Positions 52,215 through 63,950 of a stretch of DNA of 64,000 nucleotides are shown piece after piece. Where the stretch lies: positions 806,001-870,000 of the forward strand of contig JAALGY010000036.1 in assembly GCA_032358165.1 (NCBI GenBank). The letters run 5' to 3'. The position numbers were made by a program, and so were the translations under genes. The DNA is from Diplosphaera chodatii. Its lineage: Eukaryota; Chlorophyta; Trebouxiophyceae; Prasiolales; Stichococcaceae. Numbering within the stretch: position 1 is the stretch's first letter; every line of letters starts with the position of its first letter. The notes under the pieces were generated by a model. That model did no database searches. It was not told the origin of the DNA and saw only the letters and a list, made by a program, of their open reading frames with translations.

Positions 52215-53156
52215 ACCAGTGCGGACGCCAGGCGCGGGCTGCGCTGGGGCAGCGGCTTACATTGCCGCCGGACTGCGCTGCGACTGTGCCTGGCTGGCCT
52301 CGGCGACGTCGCCTGCTGCGGAGCCCGCCACGGTCACCACCTGATGTGCGTGGCCTCTTCAGGCATTCGTCAGATCTTCTTCTACTGTGTTCCGCGCCGT
52401 TCGCAGTTGCGCTCGTGTTGCTTCCACAAGGCCAGATGGTGCACGACTGACACTGCTGCCGGCAGGTTTGCAGCGCCTGTCCGCTACTGTGGTGTGCAAC
52501 GTTATGTCCCTGGAGCAGCACATGGCAACAATGTTGCGACTGGAGAAGTATGGTATCTTGTACATCTTCTTGCTGTCTGGTGGACGCCAGTCGCACACCG
52601 AGAGGCCAGCTCGCATGCATGTGCGTGCTGTGCATGGACCGCGGCGCGGCATGTGCAGCAGAGCTTGAGCGGCTGATGCGTCATGACACACACCCTGCAT
52701 CCATGCATGCTGGCACACCTCAAGCGCCGGCTTGCCGGCCGCTGAAATGTTTCGTTGCGGGGGATTGACTACTATGGTGCACCCTGATGCACGCGGAATT
52801 TAGCAGGGGTCGAGTTGGTCCCGATGTGACGCAATCACGTGAGCAGCACCTGAGTGTATGTAGGTGTTGCAATGCTCAACACAGGCCACGGACAGCTCCA
52901 GTGCACCACGACCGGCACCACAGCTTTGAAGTGCATGTTTAAACCAGGCTGAAGACTATCATAAGGGTTAACAGGGAGAATCTAGAGTGCCGGTCAACAC
53001 GCAGGTGCAGCCCGGTATACGCTGCACTGTGACACGCAGTATCGCTTCAAGCGATGGCTCTCTGCACCATTATCGTTCTTTCGGCTCGTTCGGCCGCTCG
53101 TCCCTGCCGAGACAGGACGTCACGTCCCTTTTCAGCGCTGGTGAACCCGGAACTTC
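52215..53156. promoter_or_regulatory. Divergent intergenic region between POLD1 and PLAC8 genes
   Basis: About 940 bases separating two start codons that point away from each other, so it should hold both promoters and 5' untranslated regions. Open frames on the minus strand here are Ala/Arg-rich and end without splice-consistent continuation. I found no specific regulatory motif I would defend. Confidence 0.45.
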
Positions 53157-54254
53157 ATGCAGGATCCACGCGTGTCCTGGCTTCATGGGTTCTGCGGATG
53201 CAAAGGATGCGACTATAAAGTATGTGAGTGGATCTGAATGTGCGATGGCACGTTGCGTGGGGTGCTGTTGCCTTGGCGACTTCAGCTCACCGGCAGTCAC
53301 CGCCATCGACGAAGTGCCTATGCTGCTGATGACCTGAGATCGGCACATCTCAGGTGGCTACACATATCATTGCATGCAGGCTGCCTGGGCTTCTGGTGCC
53401 TGCCCGTCCTGTATGGCACGAACGTCCGAAATTCACGCGGCCAGGGCAGCTGCATACCGCCGTGCCTGCTGTACACGCTGTGCCCATTCGTCTCTTGCTG
53501 CTTTGCCGGCATGCACAGGTGGATGCTCGACAGTCGTGCTTCATCAGCAGTGTGGCCCGTGTTCGCAATATCGCCTGACCAGCATGTTGATGCGCAGCCT
53601 GCCTGCGGTCACGCACATGGCTGATGTGGAGCCAATCAATCGGGGCTTATGCTCCGATTTGAGATGCTGGCGTTTTATGTCATGCAGAACGGAAGTGCGG
53701 GACAAGTACAACCTACTTGAGGGGCCCTGCTCAGACTGCTGCATCCACTGCTGCTGCTGCACAGCATGCGCAGGTGCGACTTCGTGCTGTGCATTTTCTC
53801 CAGTCACCTGTGCACCTTCTCCAGTTGTAATCTTACTATTTGACAGCACTGCATGCGCAAATGCATGTTGCCGACCCAGCCGACATGATGATCATAATTG
53901 CAGTGTGTCAAGAGGGGATGGAGCTCAAGACACGGTCCAAGATGCCCCCTGTGGTGCCGTCCGTGCCACGGATACCCAGCAACTTGAGGCGCTACGACCA
54001 GGTACAAGGGCCAGGTGGTCAGCGTCACGCAACGCAGGGGATCGCATTCAGATATTCACATGCAGGGTCTGGCCTGATGCCCTTCTGCATATGGAACAGT
54101 GGGGAAAGCTTGAAACACCAGCTATGATATCTGGTCTGGACAGCATCTGTGTCCACTGCAGCCGCCAGCAGCCGGCGGGGCGAATGTCAGCTTCACAGCG
54201 CCTATGCAGGACCTTGCATTCCATCGGAACAAAGGCGGCACGGTCATCTTGTAG
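53157..54254 (+). CDS. PLAC8-family cysteine-rich protein
   Basis: Five exons join in frame to 160 residues: 53157-53223, 53380-53518, 53688-53773, 53904-54001, 54162-54254. The cysteine-rich PLAC8 domain runs through most of the protein: WLHGFCGCKGCDYKVCCLGF, then YGTNVRNSRGQGSCIPPCLL, YTLCPFVSCCFAGMHRR, RDKYNLLEGPCSDCCIHCCC and CQEGMELKTR. These follow the family layout of a first CC-rich hydrophobic segment, an R..LR.KYN turn and a second CC-rich segment ending CQE..ELK. Plant members act in cadmium and calcium transport and in organ size control, usually at the plasma membrane. A hydrophilic tail follows the domain. An in-frame TGA just upstream supports the ATG at 53157. All donors are GT; the first (GTGAGT) is consensus. 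Confidence 0.85.
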
Positions 54255-55455
54255 CGTAGGGCCGGCATGGAATCAAAGGTCGCAACGTTGAACTGTGCAG
54301 CCGTCACAAACCAGCTTGGAGAAAAACCTTCACCGTTCTTCGCAGGATGCAGAGTCTTATGTTTTGCACATTGATTGCTAGAAAGTCGCGCAGTGTTTTC
54401 TGTTTGTATTGCTTGCGTCCTGAGCAGAGCACGCACTGTGGAGTGCATCGTGGGGTTGACATCGACAGCCAAAGCACTACAATCAGCAAGTTGCAGGAAT
54501 TGCCCAAGCGTTTGCTGAGAGTGGACGGCCTTCCATGCTCCTAGGCAGTACAAGGGTTGCCCTTCCTGAGTACTACGGTAGCTCGTTCTGCCGTGATCCG
54601 CCGCTAGGTGGTAGTTACAGAACGTTCTTTAACTACCCCTACCGCCGCCGAAGCTACGGCGGGCACGTGCATCGAGGCGAGGCCACCCGCGTCGAAGCCG
54701 TCAGAGTGTGCATGCACCACATCAGAACCCGAATGCACCCTTGTGTCAGCAACAAGTGTTCATCAGTCCACGGGCATCGGCCACACGCGATCGCGTTGCC
54801 TCAAATTTGACCCACTAAAACAGCACATCCGGGCAGGCTGCTGAAATAGCGGCTCGCGGACGGCCCAAAGTTGGCCTCATGTAGTCCTCCCGGCAGATTG
54901 TCGGTGCTCGGCCCGTTCACAGCAGCAAGCGTCCAGGGTGTGGCTCGTCAGGGTCGGTTGCTGGCAGTGGTCCCTGTGGGTCCTCTGGTAAGCAGACAGC
55001 CGTGGGGCCGTCTGCACACGGTGCCGCTATCGGCTAGCTTCATAACAGACCACACTACAGCAGCAACGGTGCAGCCACACTGAGGACCTCCCAGGCTCTG
55101 CGTGCCGGTGCCGCAGCGTCAGCAAATCTGGCGGGGCGCTTCGGGGGCCCCCAGGCCGCGTCCAGCGGCGGTGTGCGAGCCCAGGCGAGGCCCGCGCATC
55201 GCGACGTCGCCGCATCCGCGGCAGACCGCTGTGCGCCGCCTACCCTGCGGCAACTCACAGCCGCACTGAAGGTGCAGCGCGGCCGGTGCCGCGGGGCGCC
55301 GCCTGTGCAAAGGCGAGCCGCAGCAGCCGCCAACATCCTGCAGCCTTGAGCTGCACCCAGCCTGCGTCGCATTCAGCAGTGTTGCAGCGACAGCCAGCGC
55401 TGCAGCCTGCAGCATCACCATCCAGGCGTTGCAATTGCCTCCCAAGCTGGCAGCA
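54255..55455. other. Intergenic region between PLAC8 and MRS2 genes
   Basis: 1.2 kb between two plus-strand genes. It contains a 26-bp near-perfect palindrome at 54611-54636 and a GC-rich inverted pair just after it. From 55080 to 55430 the sequence is strongly GC-rich with an open minus frame of Ala/Arg composition that I regard as spurious; it is more likely the 5' leader of the magnesium transporter gene. Confidence 0.5.
54611..54636. repeat. 26-bp near-perfect palindrome
   Basis: The left arm GTAGTTACAGAAC (54611-54623) and right arm GTTCTTTAACTAC (54624-54636) are reverse complements at 12 of 13 positions, with no spacer. The core AGAACGTTCT is a perfect dyad with the GAA..TTC arrangement of a heat-shock element half-pair. 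Complementarity continues weakly outward (GGTG against CCCC), and a second small inverted pair CCGCCG/CGGCGG follows at about 54642-54660. Confidence 0.85.
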
Positions 55456-58400
55456 ATGAATGGGCGCGGCCCCAGCAGCGGCCTGGCCGCAGTACGCACC
55501 AACTCCCTGCCTGGCATTGCGCGCGCCAGCTCCGTGCCCCAGGGCAAGTCCACGCTCACACGCGCGGCATCCACGGAGGAGCTTGGCACCGCTGCACAGG
55601 TCGGAACTATGGGCCTTGCACGTCGTTGTCAACACATCATATTCTGGTGGAGGACATCCTCAGCACCTACGCTGCTGCCTGCTCCAGCTGCGTGCTGAAA
55701 GTGTGCACCCTACCGCTGTGCTTGCTTCAGCTGTGAGGTTGCACAGTGGCAGAAAGACAGCGGCAGTAAATTTGCAAGCGGGGGGCGGTGCTGCTGTGCC
55801 AGGTGGCAACGTTCAAGCCGCCAGTCGGGGTCGACAGGATGGAGCGCGCGTCAAAGCGGGCGGCGCTGGCGCCGGGCGTGCGCCGCTGGTTCCGCTTCGA
55901 CAAGGAGGGCCACTCCAGCATGATCACCGCCGACAAGCACGCCATCGCACACCAGACTGGCGTCCAGGTGTGCCCATCATGCGTGGCAGAATTTTCTGCC
56001 AGGATGTGCATAGTGAATTAGTTGTGTGTGTTTACGTACATACAACACTGATGGTCTTCTGGCTCCCTCGGCTTGGATTATCTGAGCGCTTTGGCTAGTG
56101 CAAACAGGGGTTCTTGTTCCCTGTGCAGCTGCGGGACCTGCGCCTGCTGGACCCGCAGCTGTCCACCTCATACCCGTCCGCCATCCTCGCGCGTGATGAT
56201 GCCCTCGTCCTGAACCTGGAGTTCATCAAGGTATATCGCATCACAGCCGACGAACAAAGCATCCGGCACAACTGCATTCGAAGGTTTGATGCGTTTTCGA
56301 GTTCTGTCACAGTTTGCAACTAGGTACACCACGCTGGAGCACCGACAAGCGGCACAAATGTTACGCACGAAAGCTGGGAGGATATGTTGGAATCATCCTC
56401 CAGAACCGAGGTGGTGCTATGAGCCCACAATGGACTTGGTTTGTACCCAGGCGCTGATCACGCGCGAGTACGTGCTGGTGCTGAACGCCGAGGAGGAGGC
56501 GGTGATCGGCTTCATCGAGGAGCTGCAGCGGCGGCTGGCGCCGAAGCAGCCCAACGCGCGCATGGCCACGCTGGCCGCCTCCACCTCCATGCCCGAGCTG
56601 CACCATGTGCGCAAGTTTGCCCGTCAAAGTGTGCATCTGGGCTTTGCTAATGATGCCACCTTGTTACAAGTGACATGAGGTCTAACATGGTCAAAACTGA
56701 CATGAGGTCTGACATGGTCAGCATGTCGCAACCGCATCAGGCCAGGAGTGGAAAGAGATTGCGATCTGGATTGGACAGCTGGCCACCTGGAGGCTAATGT
56801 CAAGCGCAGGTGCCAACATCGTCGGAGAACCTGGACGGCCCGGGCCGCGTCGACAGCGAGGAGCTGGGCTTCAGCGCCAGCGAGGCGCCCTTCGAGCTGC
56901 GCGCCCTGGAGGTCGCGCTGGATGTGGTGCGCCGCCAGCCTTGCAGCCGCCGTGCCGAATGCTGGACGCGGACTGGGCAGCATGTGCAAATCTGGGCCTG
57001 GAATGTGTCGAGGACGAGTCGAACAGTCCTAAGCATCTCAGCATAGGCTGTGGTGTAGGAGTCGGGCATATGCCGAGCTGCAGGGGTCAGCCTCCTGAAT
57101 GCCAGGCTTGGCCCCGGCCTGGGCTGAACTTGCGGTGCGTGCTGCCGGCCCGCAGGTGTGCGGCCACCTGGAGCGGCTGTCGGTGGACCTGGAGGCGGCG
57201 GCGCACCCCGCCCTGGACGCCCTCACCCGCAAGGTGCCCCGCCGGCCGCCTGCCGCGCCATCCGGATCTACACTACTGTGCACTTCGCAGCTTGTGTTAG
57301 TGGCTTCCGTTTAGATGATTGCTATCAAAGGGCGTGATGTGCACTTGAGGTCTGTCTGGTAGTGCAGCGAGTCATGTACAGTCTCCTTGCATTCCCATGC
57401 AAGGAGACGCAGTCTGGTGATGCTAGTGGCAATCGAACAACGGTTCACGCTTGTCTATCTGGGTTACCTCTGTCTCTGAGGTAAACATTCGTGCTGCATT
57501 CAGGTGACGACGCACAATTTGGAGCGGGTGCGGCGGATCAAGAGCCGCATGGTGCGCCTCAAGACGCGTGGCGAGACGATCAAGGAGGTCCTGGAGAAGT
57601 ACCTGGACGACGACTCCGACATGAAGGACATGAACCTGACCGCCAAGTGCGTCCCACAGCATCGCAGGCCCGGCGTGACCCATGCCGAGCGTCGGTACAG
57701 CTGGCCTACGCAACATGCCATGTTGGGCTTCGCTGCAGCTATGCAGTGCCGCACAGTGGCACGCGTTGAGCTGAATGTCAGAGAGCCCAGGGGCTTGTCA
57801 CCCACATCGTTATGCAGGGCAGAGGAGGCGATGCAGCGCACGGCGTCGCTGCAGCGGCGGTCGCTGGACATGGGCGGCCCTAGCGGCGGCGGCTACTCCC
57901 GGGACGGCGGCTGGGATGCGGAGCACACCACGCCCCCCGCCGCAGCAGGTGCCGTAGCGTGTCAAATATCAGCATGAAGTGCAAACGAGACTGCGCTTCA
58001 CAACCACGGTAAGCAGTGCTGCTGCTGAGGGATGGTGATTCGGCAATCCCGCGTGCATCGCAGCAGGGCGCACTCCCGAGCAGGGCAGCATGCCCAGGGC
58101 CTCCACGCCACGCAGCGCCCGCGTCACAGACGGCTACGACAGCGACAGCGATGATGACGATGTGAATGAGGTGGGCGCCTTGCCTCAGATGGTGAAGGGT
58201 GGCTGCCGCCTGCCTGCGTCATCACGCACATACATTGAGAACCAGCCGAGTATTGCAGCCCACGACCGTGCCATCAGCTCGTGCGAGTCAGACACAGTGT
58301 CTGTTGTTTGCCATGTCCAAGGCCGCTTTGATCTGCAGTTGTGCGCGGTTATTGCAGGTGGAGATGCTTCTGGAGGCATACTTCATGCAGGTGGACAACA

Positions 58401-59094
58401 CCTGCAACAAGCTGCAGACGCTGCACGAGTACATTGACGACACAGAGGTGAGACTTTGCAGCTGTCATGTCAATGAAGGCTCTCAGCACAGCGCGATGTA
58501 CCAAAGCAGTCGATTATGGAGCAGTCGATGCATCCCAAAACCCATGTCAGCAGCCACAAGTGCTGACAGTGTTCCATCGATCGCATAGGACTACCTGAAC
58601 ATTGAGTTGGATAGCCACCGGAACCAGCTCATCCAGCTGGAGCTGCTGCTGACGGCTGGCATGTTCGCGATGGCCCTTGTGACGCTCATCGCGGGGCTAT
58701 TCGGCATGAACCTCAACAACGAGCATGAAGACAGCTACTCTGCCTTCGTGATCGTGAGCAGCATCATTGTTTGGAGCTGTTGCAAGAGTTGCTGCAAGTC
58801 TGGTACATGCAGTGCGATGTCTGTTTGCATGCCAGTCGAGCGTGGCGTGTGTGATAGTCGTGTGCCATAAACATGTGCCTATTTTCATGCAGGTGACAGT
58901 GGTATCGTGTGTGGGCTCAGCGCTTGTCTTCATCGGCATCATCCTGTACTTCAGGTGCAACTGCACGACGGTCACACATCAGCCAACCACACACAAGCCG
59001 GATGTCATGCAACCACAGGCATCTGCTGTGGAAACCATCAACACTCAACACTTGGTTGGTGCTGTGCAGGCGCAAGAAGCTGCTGTGCTACTGA
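55456..59094 (+). CDS. MRS2: MRS2/CorA-family magnesium transporter
   Basis: Thirteen exons join in frame to 493 residues: 55456-55599, 55803-55967, 56129-56230, 56451-56606, 56810-56926, 57156-57233, 57504-57646, 57818-57948, 58067-58170, 58358-58447, 58589-58753, 58893-58954, 59070-59094. The N-terminal domain shows the plant pattern WFRFDKEGHSSMITADKHAI, QLRDLRLLDPQLSTSYPSAI and ALVLNLEFIKALITREYVLV. The long stalk helix carries LERVRRIKSRMVRLKTRGET. Two membrane helices near the C-terminus flank the signature Gly-Met-Asn (LIAGLFGMNLNNE), the Mg2+ selectivity filter of CorA/MRS2 pentamers. The tail is RRKKLLCY. A Gly/Ser/Asp-rich linker (about 57850-58170) is longer than in Arabidopsis homologues. 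No plastid or mitochondrial presequence is obvious. The start is the first ATG in the open frame. Confidence 0.93.
56671..56722. repeat. Imperfect tandem duplication (period 27) in an MRS2 intron
   Basis: Two copies beginning TGACATGAGGTCT at 56671 and 56698, differing at a few positions, inside the intron between the exons ending at 56606 and starting at 56810. Confidence 0.75.
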
Positions 59095-59813
59095 ACGTCT
59101 CTGACAAGGCTGGCTGGGTCCATGCCATTCGAGAATATGCACATGCTGCTCACGGGTTCGAGGGGACCTTTGCACGTTGTGTCCTTGGTGTAAGTTTTGG
59201 GTTGAGAAGATCTGCAGGGTTCCACTACTCCTGTGCAGCAGCAATAATGTACTCAGACGTAGCAGAGTACCATACACACCATTGATATTGCAATATGAAT
59301 GACCAGCGCGCCTGCCTGACAACTTTATTTCTCCCAGTATCTCCCGATCAAGTGTTGAGCCCTTGGCTGGTCCCTCGGCAAACCTCCAGTGTATCCGCAA
59401 GCTCGCTCCTTTGTCACCTTGAGTCGGGACTGGACCCACCTCATCTGGCTTCAGCCGCTGGCTTTTGCTGGCACCGCAGCTTGCACTGTGTACCGATCGT
59501 GTCATGTTCTGCCTACTGCTTGTGCATGGCACCAGCTCCTGGAGTACTTTGGTGTCCAAAGATGCCCACTGCAAAGCCGCTACATATGGCATGGGGAGAT
59601 GCAGTGGGTACAAGCAAGGGGTTGATCGCCTGTATCACTCGAGCAATTTGTGCCGTCCAGAGGGGGAAAAGGTGCTCTGTAGATCTCTACGACTGGCTCT
59701 TGACACCTGATGATGATACATTGTACAAGGCGAGGTGACACACATGCAGTCCCTGACGTCAGCATGTAAGCGCATCCCCACGGACGTGAATTTGAGGCCA
59801 ACAGGCAGCTGCA
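59095..59813. other. Convergent intergenic region, no gene seen
   Basis: About 720 bases between the stop of the magnesium transporter gene (+) and the stop of the AGTRAP-like gene (-). Open frames are short and lack similarity. Confidence 0.55.
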
Positions 59814-60808
59814 TCAGAGCTGTGTGTCGCCCTGCTGCTGCGGCTGCTGCTGGTACATGTTTGGATTGGCCGGCGGCGGCTCATAGAAGGGGTCCTGCCG
59901 TGGGCCCGGTGCCGGCTGGTAAGCTGTGCCTGTGCATGATGCAACTGCATGTCATGTTCGCTTCCCATGGTACTGGTAGCTGCTGTCCACCTGTGCATCG
60001 TGTCATCGCACAGGATCTAGAGCCTCGTGTCGTGCGTCAACAAACAAGCGTACCATCGCCGCCCGCTGTTGAACTGCTGCCAAAGCCGAACAGGTCGTAG
60101 CACTGATATGTCACATATGCCTGCGACGAGCGTACTCGCCACGTTGTTGGTCTGTGGCAGACGGTATGGGCACCCGTGCATGAGGCATGTGGTGAGCAGG
60201 GCAGGCTCCAGTGCCTGGCCCATAGGTGTGGCGTACCTTGCACAGCATGCCTGCGATCTGAAGCATAACGAGCAGGAAGAAGCCGTGCATCCCATCCGGC
60301 GCCATTGCTAGCCGCAATACGTCGAGCACGATGGAGATGGCATTGAAGAAGATGAACTGCGGAACGTGACACACTATGATATACATGTAGCATAACAAGA
60401 GTTGCTGCAGACACATGTCAATGACAATGGGCCAAGCACTGAAGCTGCAGAGTCACTCGCAAGACCACTGGGGACTCACCAGCTTGATTAGCTCCTGATG
60501 GCCCTGCGCAGGAACAAACGATGTCGGTGGATGTCACCATGGACCGGCATGCGACCAGACAGCTGCTGACCACCGATGTGCTGTCAGTTGCGACATGCAG
60601 CATGAAAGGTGGCCCTCCAGGCGGGAGCAATATGAAACTGCCTGCTGGTACAATGCTGGATCACCTGAACGATCGCTACCAGCCCAAACAGCCCGAGCGC
60701 AACCGATGGGTCAGCTGCGAGCGTGGAGCTCAGCAGGCCTAAGCCGACCTCTGCTATGACCACGGTCCTCATAGTGTCACCGGTCAGGAGGTCTACAACG
60801 CCAGCCAT
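59814..60808 (-). CDS. Small multi-pass membrane protein, AGTRAP-like
   Basis: Five exons join in frame to 154 residues: 60808-60665, 60503-60480, 60356-60237, 60120-60054, 59923-59814. It starts MAGVVDLLTGDTMRTVVIAE. It has four hydrophobic segments: about residues 14-31, 34-48, 57-74 (FIFFNAISIVLDVLRLA) and 82-95 (GFFLLVMLQIAGML). A cytosolic-type Pro/Gln-rich tail follows (DPFYEPPPANPNMYQQQ). The spacing of helices 2 and 3, ALGLFGLVAIVQ..IKLFIFFNAISIVLDVLRL, resembles type-1 angiotensin II receptor-associated protein (159 residues in human), as do total length and topology. That family is known mainly from animals and fungi and has no defined role in algae; the assignment rests on pattern resemblance only. 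All donors are GT and all phases agree. Confidence 0.72.
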
Positions 60809-61228
60809 GCTGAGCTTGGGCGATGAAGCAGCCCTGAAGTTTGCTTGCAAAAGTGATCTACCACTCCAAGGGTAGATTCAGGTTCGAGTTTGTAGCGTGC
60901 AGAAAAATGGCAGCACCACAGAGCCCTCTGTTGTACTGATTGCCGGGTCTTCTGCTGCAAGCGAGGTATACAACAGGTTGCAAAATGCTGGTGTGCCTCG
61001 AAACTCTGCACATTTGCCTGTCGATCCCGATCATTGTTGGCAGCTCCGGAAATGCCTCTCCAACCGGCGCTCATGTTGCCTTTCCTCGCATGGGAGATCC
61101 ATGCCATGCTGGCGACACGTCAGCTCGTGCTCACGTGCTTCTGCGCGCTCTCGCCAAGTGCAGCTCCAGTGGCTGGATCAGCCCCAATATCAGTAGCTTA
61201 CAAAGGTGCATGTGATTTTCTCTGCGCC
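60809..61228. promoter_or_regulatory. Divergent intergenic region, AGTRAP-like and TauE/SafE genes
   Basis: About 420 bases between two start codons pointing apart; presumably a shared promoter region. No defined motif was recognised. Confidence 0.45.
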
Positions 61229-63950
61229 ATGGCGCCGCGCTGCAGCGGCCGCCTGCTGGCGGTGGTTTTGTGGCGCCTTGTCATAGCCTCTGTCGCGGTC
61301 GCCGTCCTCCTTGAAACAGTAGCGTGCGACGACAGCGTGCAGGAAACAGGCACAGCTCGTTATGCATCAGCTCCCTTTACAGACAGGTGCGCCTGCAGAA
61401 CTCTACTTGCCCTGCAGTGCGTCAAGTGCGGCTCTTGATATACATTGTCCGGTCATCGCAGACCAGTTGCCACCCTGCAGTACCAGCTCTGGGAGAGACT
61501 ATAACGCAAGATATGCCGACCGCTGGCCGTTGCGCCGGTGTGCACAATGCTATTAGCCCATGTATGGTGATTGGTCGCGCTTGCACCATGCAGGTTCCCG
61601 CCAGCGCGGTGGCTCGGGGCCGAAGATCGGCAGCTGCGCAGTCTCAGCAAGCAACGAGAGCAGCATTTGCAGCAGGAATACAGCTTTGCAGGGGCGGACG
61701 ATGAGCCGGACTCGGACACGCCCTTTCAGTGGTCCGCCAGAAATGCTGCGGGTGCGGCCGCCGCAGCAGTGTGCGCCATGCTTGCAAATGCAGCGGGTCT
61801 GGGCGGTGGCCCATTCTTCCAGGGTGAGCAGGCGCTGACCGTGCAACGCAACAAGGGTGTCGCCATCCATCATGACGATGATCGTGGCAGCCGTGCTCCC
61901 ACGCTTCAATGCACCTGATGGCTTCTGAATGAGCCAGGCGTCTGTGCTGCTGCAGTCATCTTCAATCTGATCCTGGGCTTCGACCTGCGGCTGTGTGCGG
62001 GGTTGTCGCACACGGTGGTAGCCATCGGCGCCCTCGCGGCTGTCCTGTATGGCATCCTGCAACCGTCGCCAACCAACCCGCGGACGCCCCTGCTCAACTT
62101 CGACTTGGCCATGGTGTGCCAAACACCAATGCCAGATCCGCTCATCAAGACGTCTATACATCTCAGCTTGAAGTCCGACTCCAGTCGCAGCAGCCTTGAT
62201 TGGTATCCTGTTGCATGGTCGGCAGGTGTTGGTGCCGTCAATGCTGTTTGGGATCAGCATCGGAGTGGTGCTCTGCCCGATGTCGCCAGAGTGGGTGCAG
62301 ACGGCACTGCTGTCGGTGCTGCTGATGGCCGTCACCCACAAGACATTCAGCCAAGGCGTGGCGAAGTGGCGGCAGGAACAGCTTGACAGAGCGTATGCTT
62401 TTGCCCCTGTCATCGGTCATCTGTTTGTCCTTCAAGCAGTGCTGGATGTTGCTGAGTTCCAGCGGAAGGCGTTGTATCACGACCCTCGACACTCGGCCGT
62501 GCAGGACATCACCATACAACAGCCCGCCAGCACTGCAGCCGCTTCTGGCTGCCGAGAACGGAGCGTTGCTCAGCCCAATTCCAGAGAATGAAGTCAGGTG
62601 CGTACAGCTGGCATTGAGCATTTCGTCACGGGATTTGCACAAACTTTGTGGATCACAAGATCCGCAGACGTCATCGGGACCAATGAACTTCCACGTACTT
62701 GACTGGCGCAGCGTGATGAAGAAGCGCATCAGACTTAGCAGCGCAGGAGGAAGTAGTGCCATTGCTGCATCATTTGGACGGATACCATACCTCAAGGCAG
62801 GTCCTAATATCACACGGTTCGCCGCTTGTGAGTCAACTTGCTGCTATCCAGCACCTGCGAGGCCTGTGGCAAGCCAGCTTTACGGTTGACCCCTGGTTTT
62901 ATGATGCTGGAGGTGTCTGTGCTGGCGCTCCTGTGGATAGTGTTTGTCGGGCTGCAGCTGGCAAAAGCACAGCACCACCACTGCACTTGGTGAGTGCTGC
63001 ACTTGCGAGCGCTTCACATGCAAGTACCTGTAGGCTGGACCATCAACTGCAAGCATTGGGTGGTGTGCAGGCCCTACTTTGGCCTGGTGCTGGGTCAGGG
63101 CGCGGTGCTGGCAGGTTTTGCAACGGCCTTTGCATATCGCCAGGTACACGTGCTTCCGACTGGTCACCTGGACTCGGCAGTAGGTGTAGTTGCTCAGAGT
63201 CCTGAGCAGCCGCTCTGCCAGACGCAGGCATTAAAGGCGCAGCGTGATCCACAGACCGTGGACTCTGAGTTCCTCAAGATGATGGCGCAGCCAGCGGCGG
63301 CGGGTTGCAGCAGCCAGCACAGCAGACATAGCGGTGCCGACGGCAGCAGTAGCTGTAGTAGCGGCGGTGCTGTGGATTGCCTCAGCCTCAGCAACATCGA
63401 TGGGGCTGCGGTGTATCAGCCAGCGCGCATGCTCAACACGATGGGTGTCGTGGCCGCAGCAGGCGTGATTGCAGGTGAGCAGCTGCAGACCACAAGGTAT
63501 GCATGGTCATCATAAGCTGTGAGATGTGCTGCCACTGTCACATGCGGTTGTGCACATGCCCACAGACGTGCCCTTTTCCATGCAGGAATGCTGGGCATTG
63601 CTGGGGCGATGCTGTTCAACCCATTCCTGCTGGCCATGGGGGTGCACCCCCAGGTCGTGGCGGCAACAGCCATTGTCATCGTGCTCTTTGGCAGCGGCGC
63701 AATCAGCCTCAGTTTCATGTGAGTAGCTAGCGCGGTGCACGAGTCTGCTGACATTGCGACATGCACCAGGCGTGTCAGCATGCACCGTGCTGTGGTCCAG
63801 TCAGTCCCTCCAGGTCATTCCCAGGGCGCGTCTTGTTTCGCAGGTTCAACGGCATGCTCAACCTGTCATATTTGGCAGTGTATGCGCCCATTGTGTTCGT
63901 CGCGTCATTGATGGGCGTCACACTGCTCAGCTGGGCAATCAGGCGGACAG
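61229..63950 (+). CDS. TauE/SafE-family anion exporter, 3' end outside the window
   Basis: Ten exons join in frame: 61229 to about 61387, 61594-61823, 61956-62113, 62226 to about 62395, 62505-62597, 62852-62989, 63071-63143, 63228-63474, 63586-63718, 63844-63950. The N-terminus is a signal peptide (LLAVVLWRLVIASVAVAVLL). Conserved TauE segments follow: NAAGLGGGPFF, VIFNLILGFDLRLCAGLSHT, LVPSMLFGISIGVVLCP, and in the second half GMLGIAGAMLFNPFLLAMGV, HPQVVAATAIVIVLFGSG and YLAVYAPIVFVASLMGVTLL. The family exports sulfite, sulfoacetate or related anions in bacteria; plant homologues are uncharacterised or linked to endomembrane traffic. A long hydrophilic Ser/Gly-rich loop (63228-63420) separates the two halves. 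The protein should have at least one more helix after the donor at 63951, so the gene continues beyond base 64000. An in-frame TGA at 63964 would otherwise end it early. Confidence 0.85.

Noticed and set aside
51934..52635. A 233-codon minus-strand open frame overlapping the POLD1 start
   Set aside because: It is in a different frame from the POLD1 N-terminus and is Arg-rich. The POLD1 frame has an upstream stop and a good ATG.
53374..54291. A 305-codon plus-strand open frame
   Set aside because: It runs through introns of the PLAC8 gene; only short parts coincide with real exons, in mixed frames. The five-exon model matches the family and keeps phase.
55055..55635. Overlapping minus-strand frames upstream of the magnesium transporter
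   Set aside because: Ala/Arg/Cys-rich, no splice structure, lying opposite the probable leader of the transporter gene.
59140..59170. GGGTTCGAGGGG, like a tRNA T-loop
   Set aside because: No matching acceptor, D or anticodon arms in the surrounding 90 bases.
61553..62413. A 286-codon minus-strand open frame
   Set aside because: Antisense to TauE/SafE exons with clear membrane-helix motifs; composition is typical of a shadow frame.
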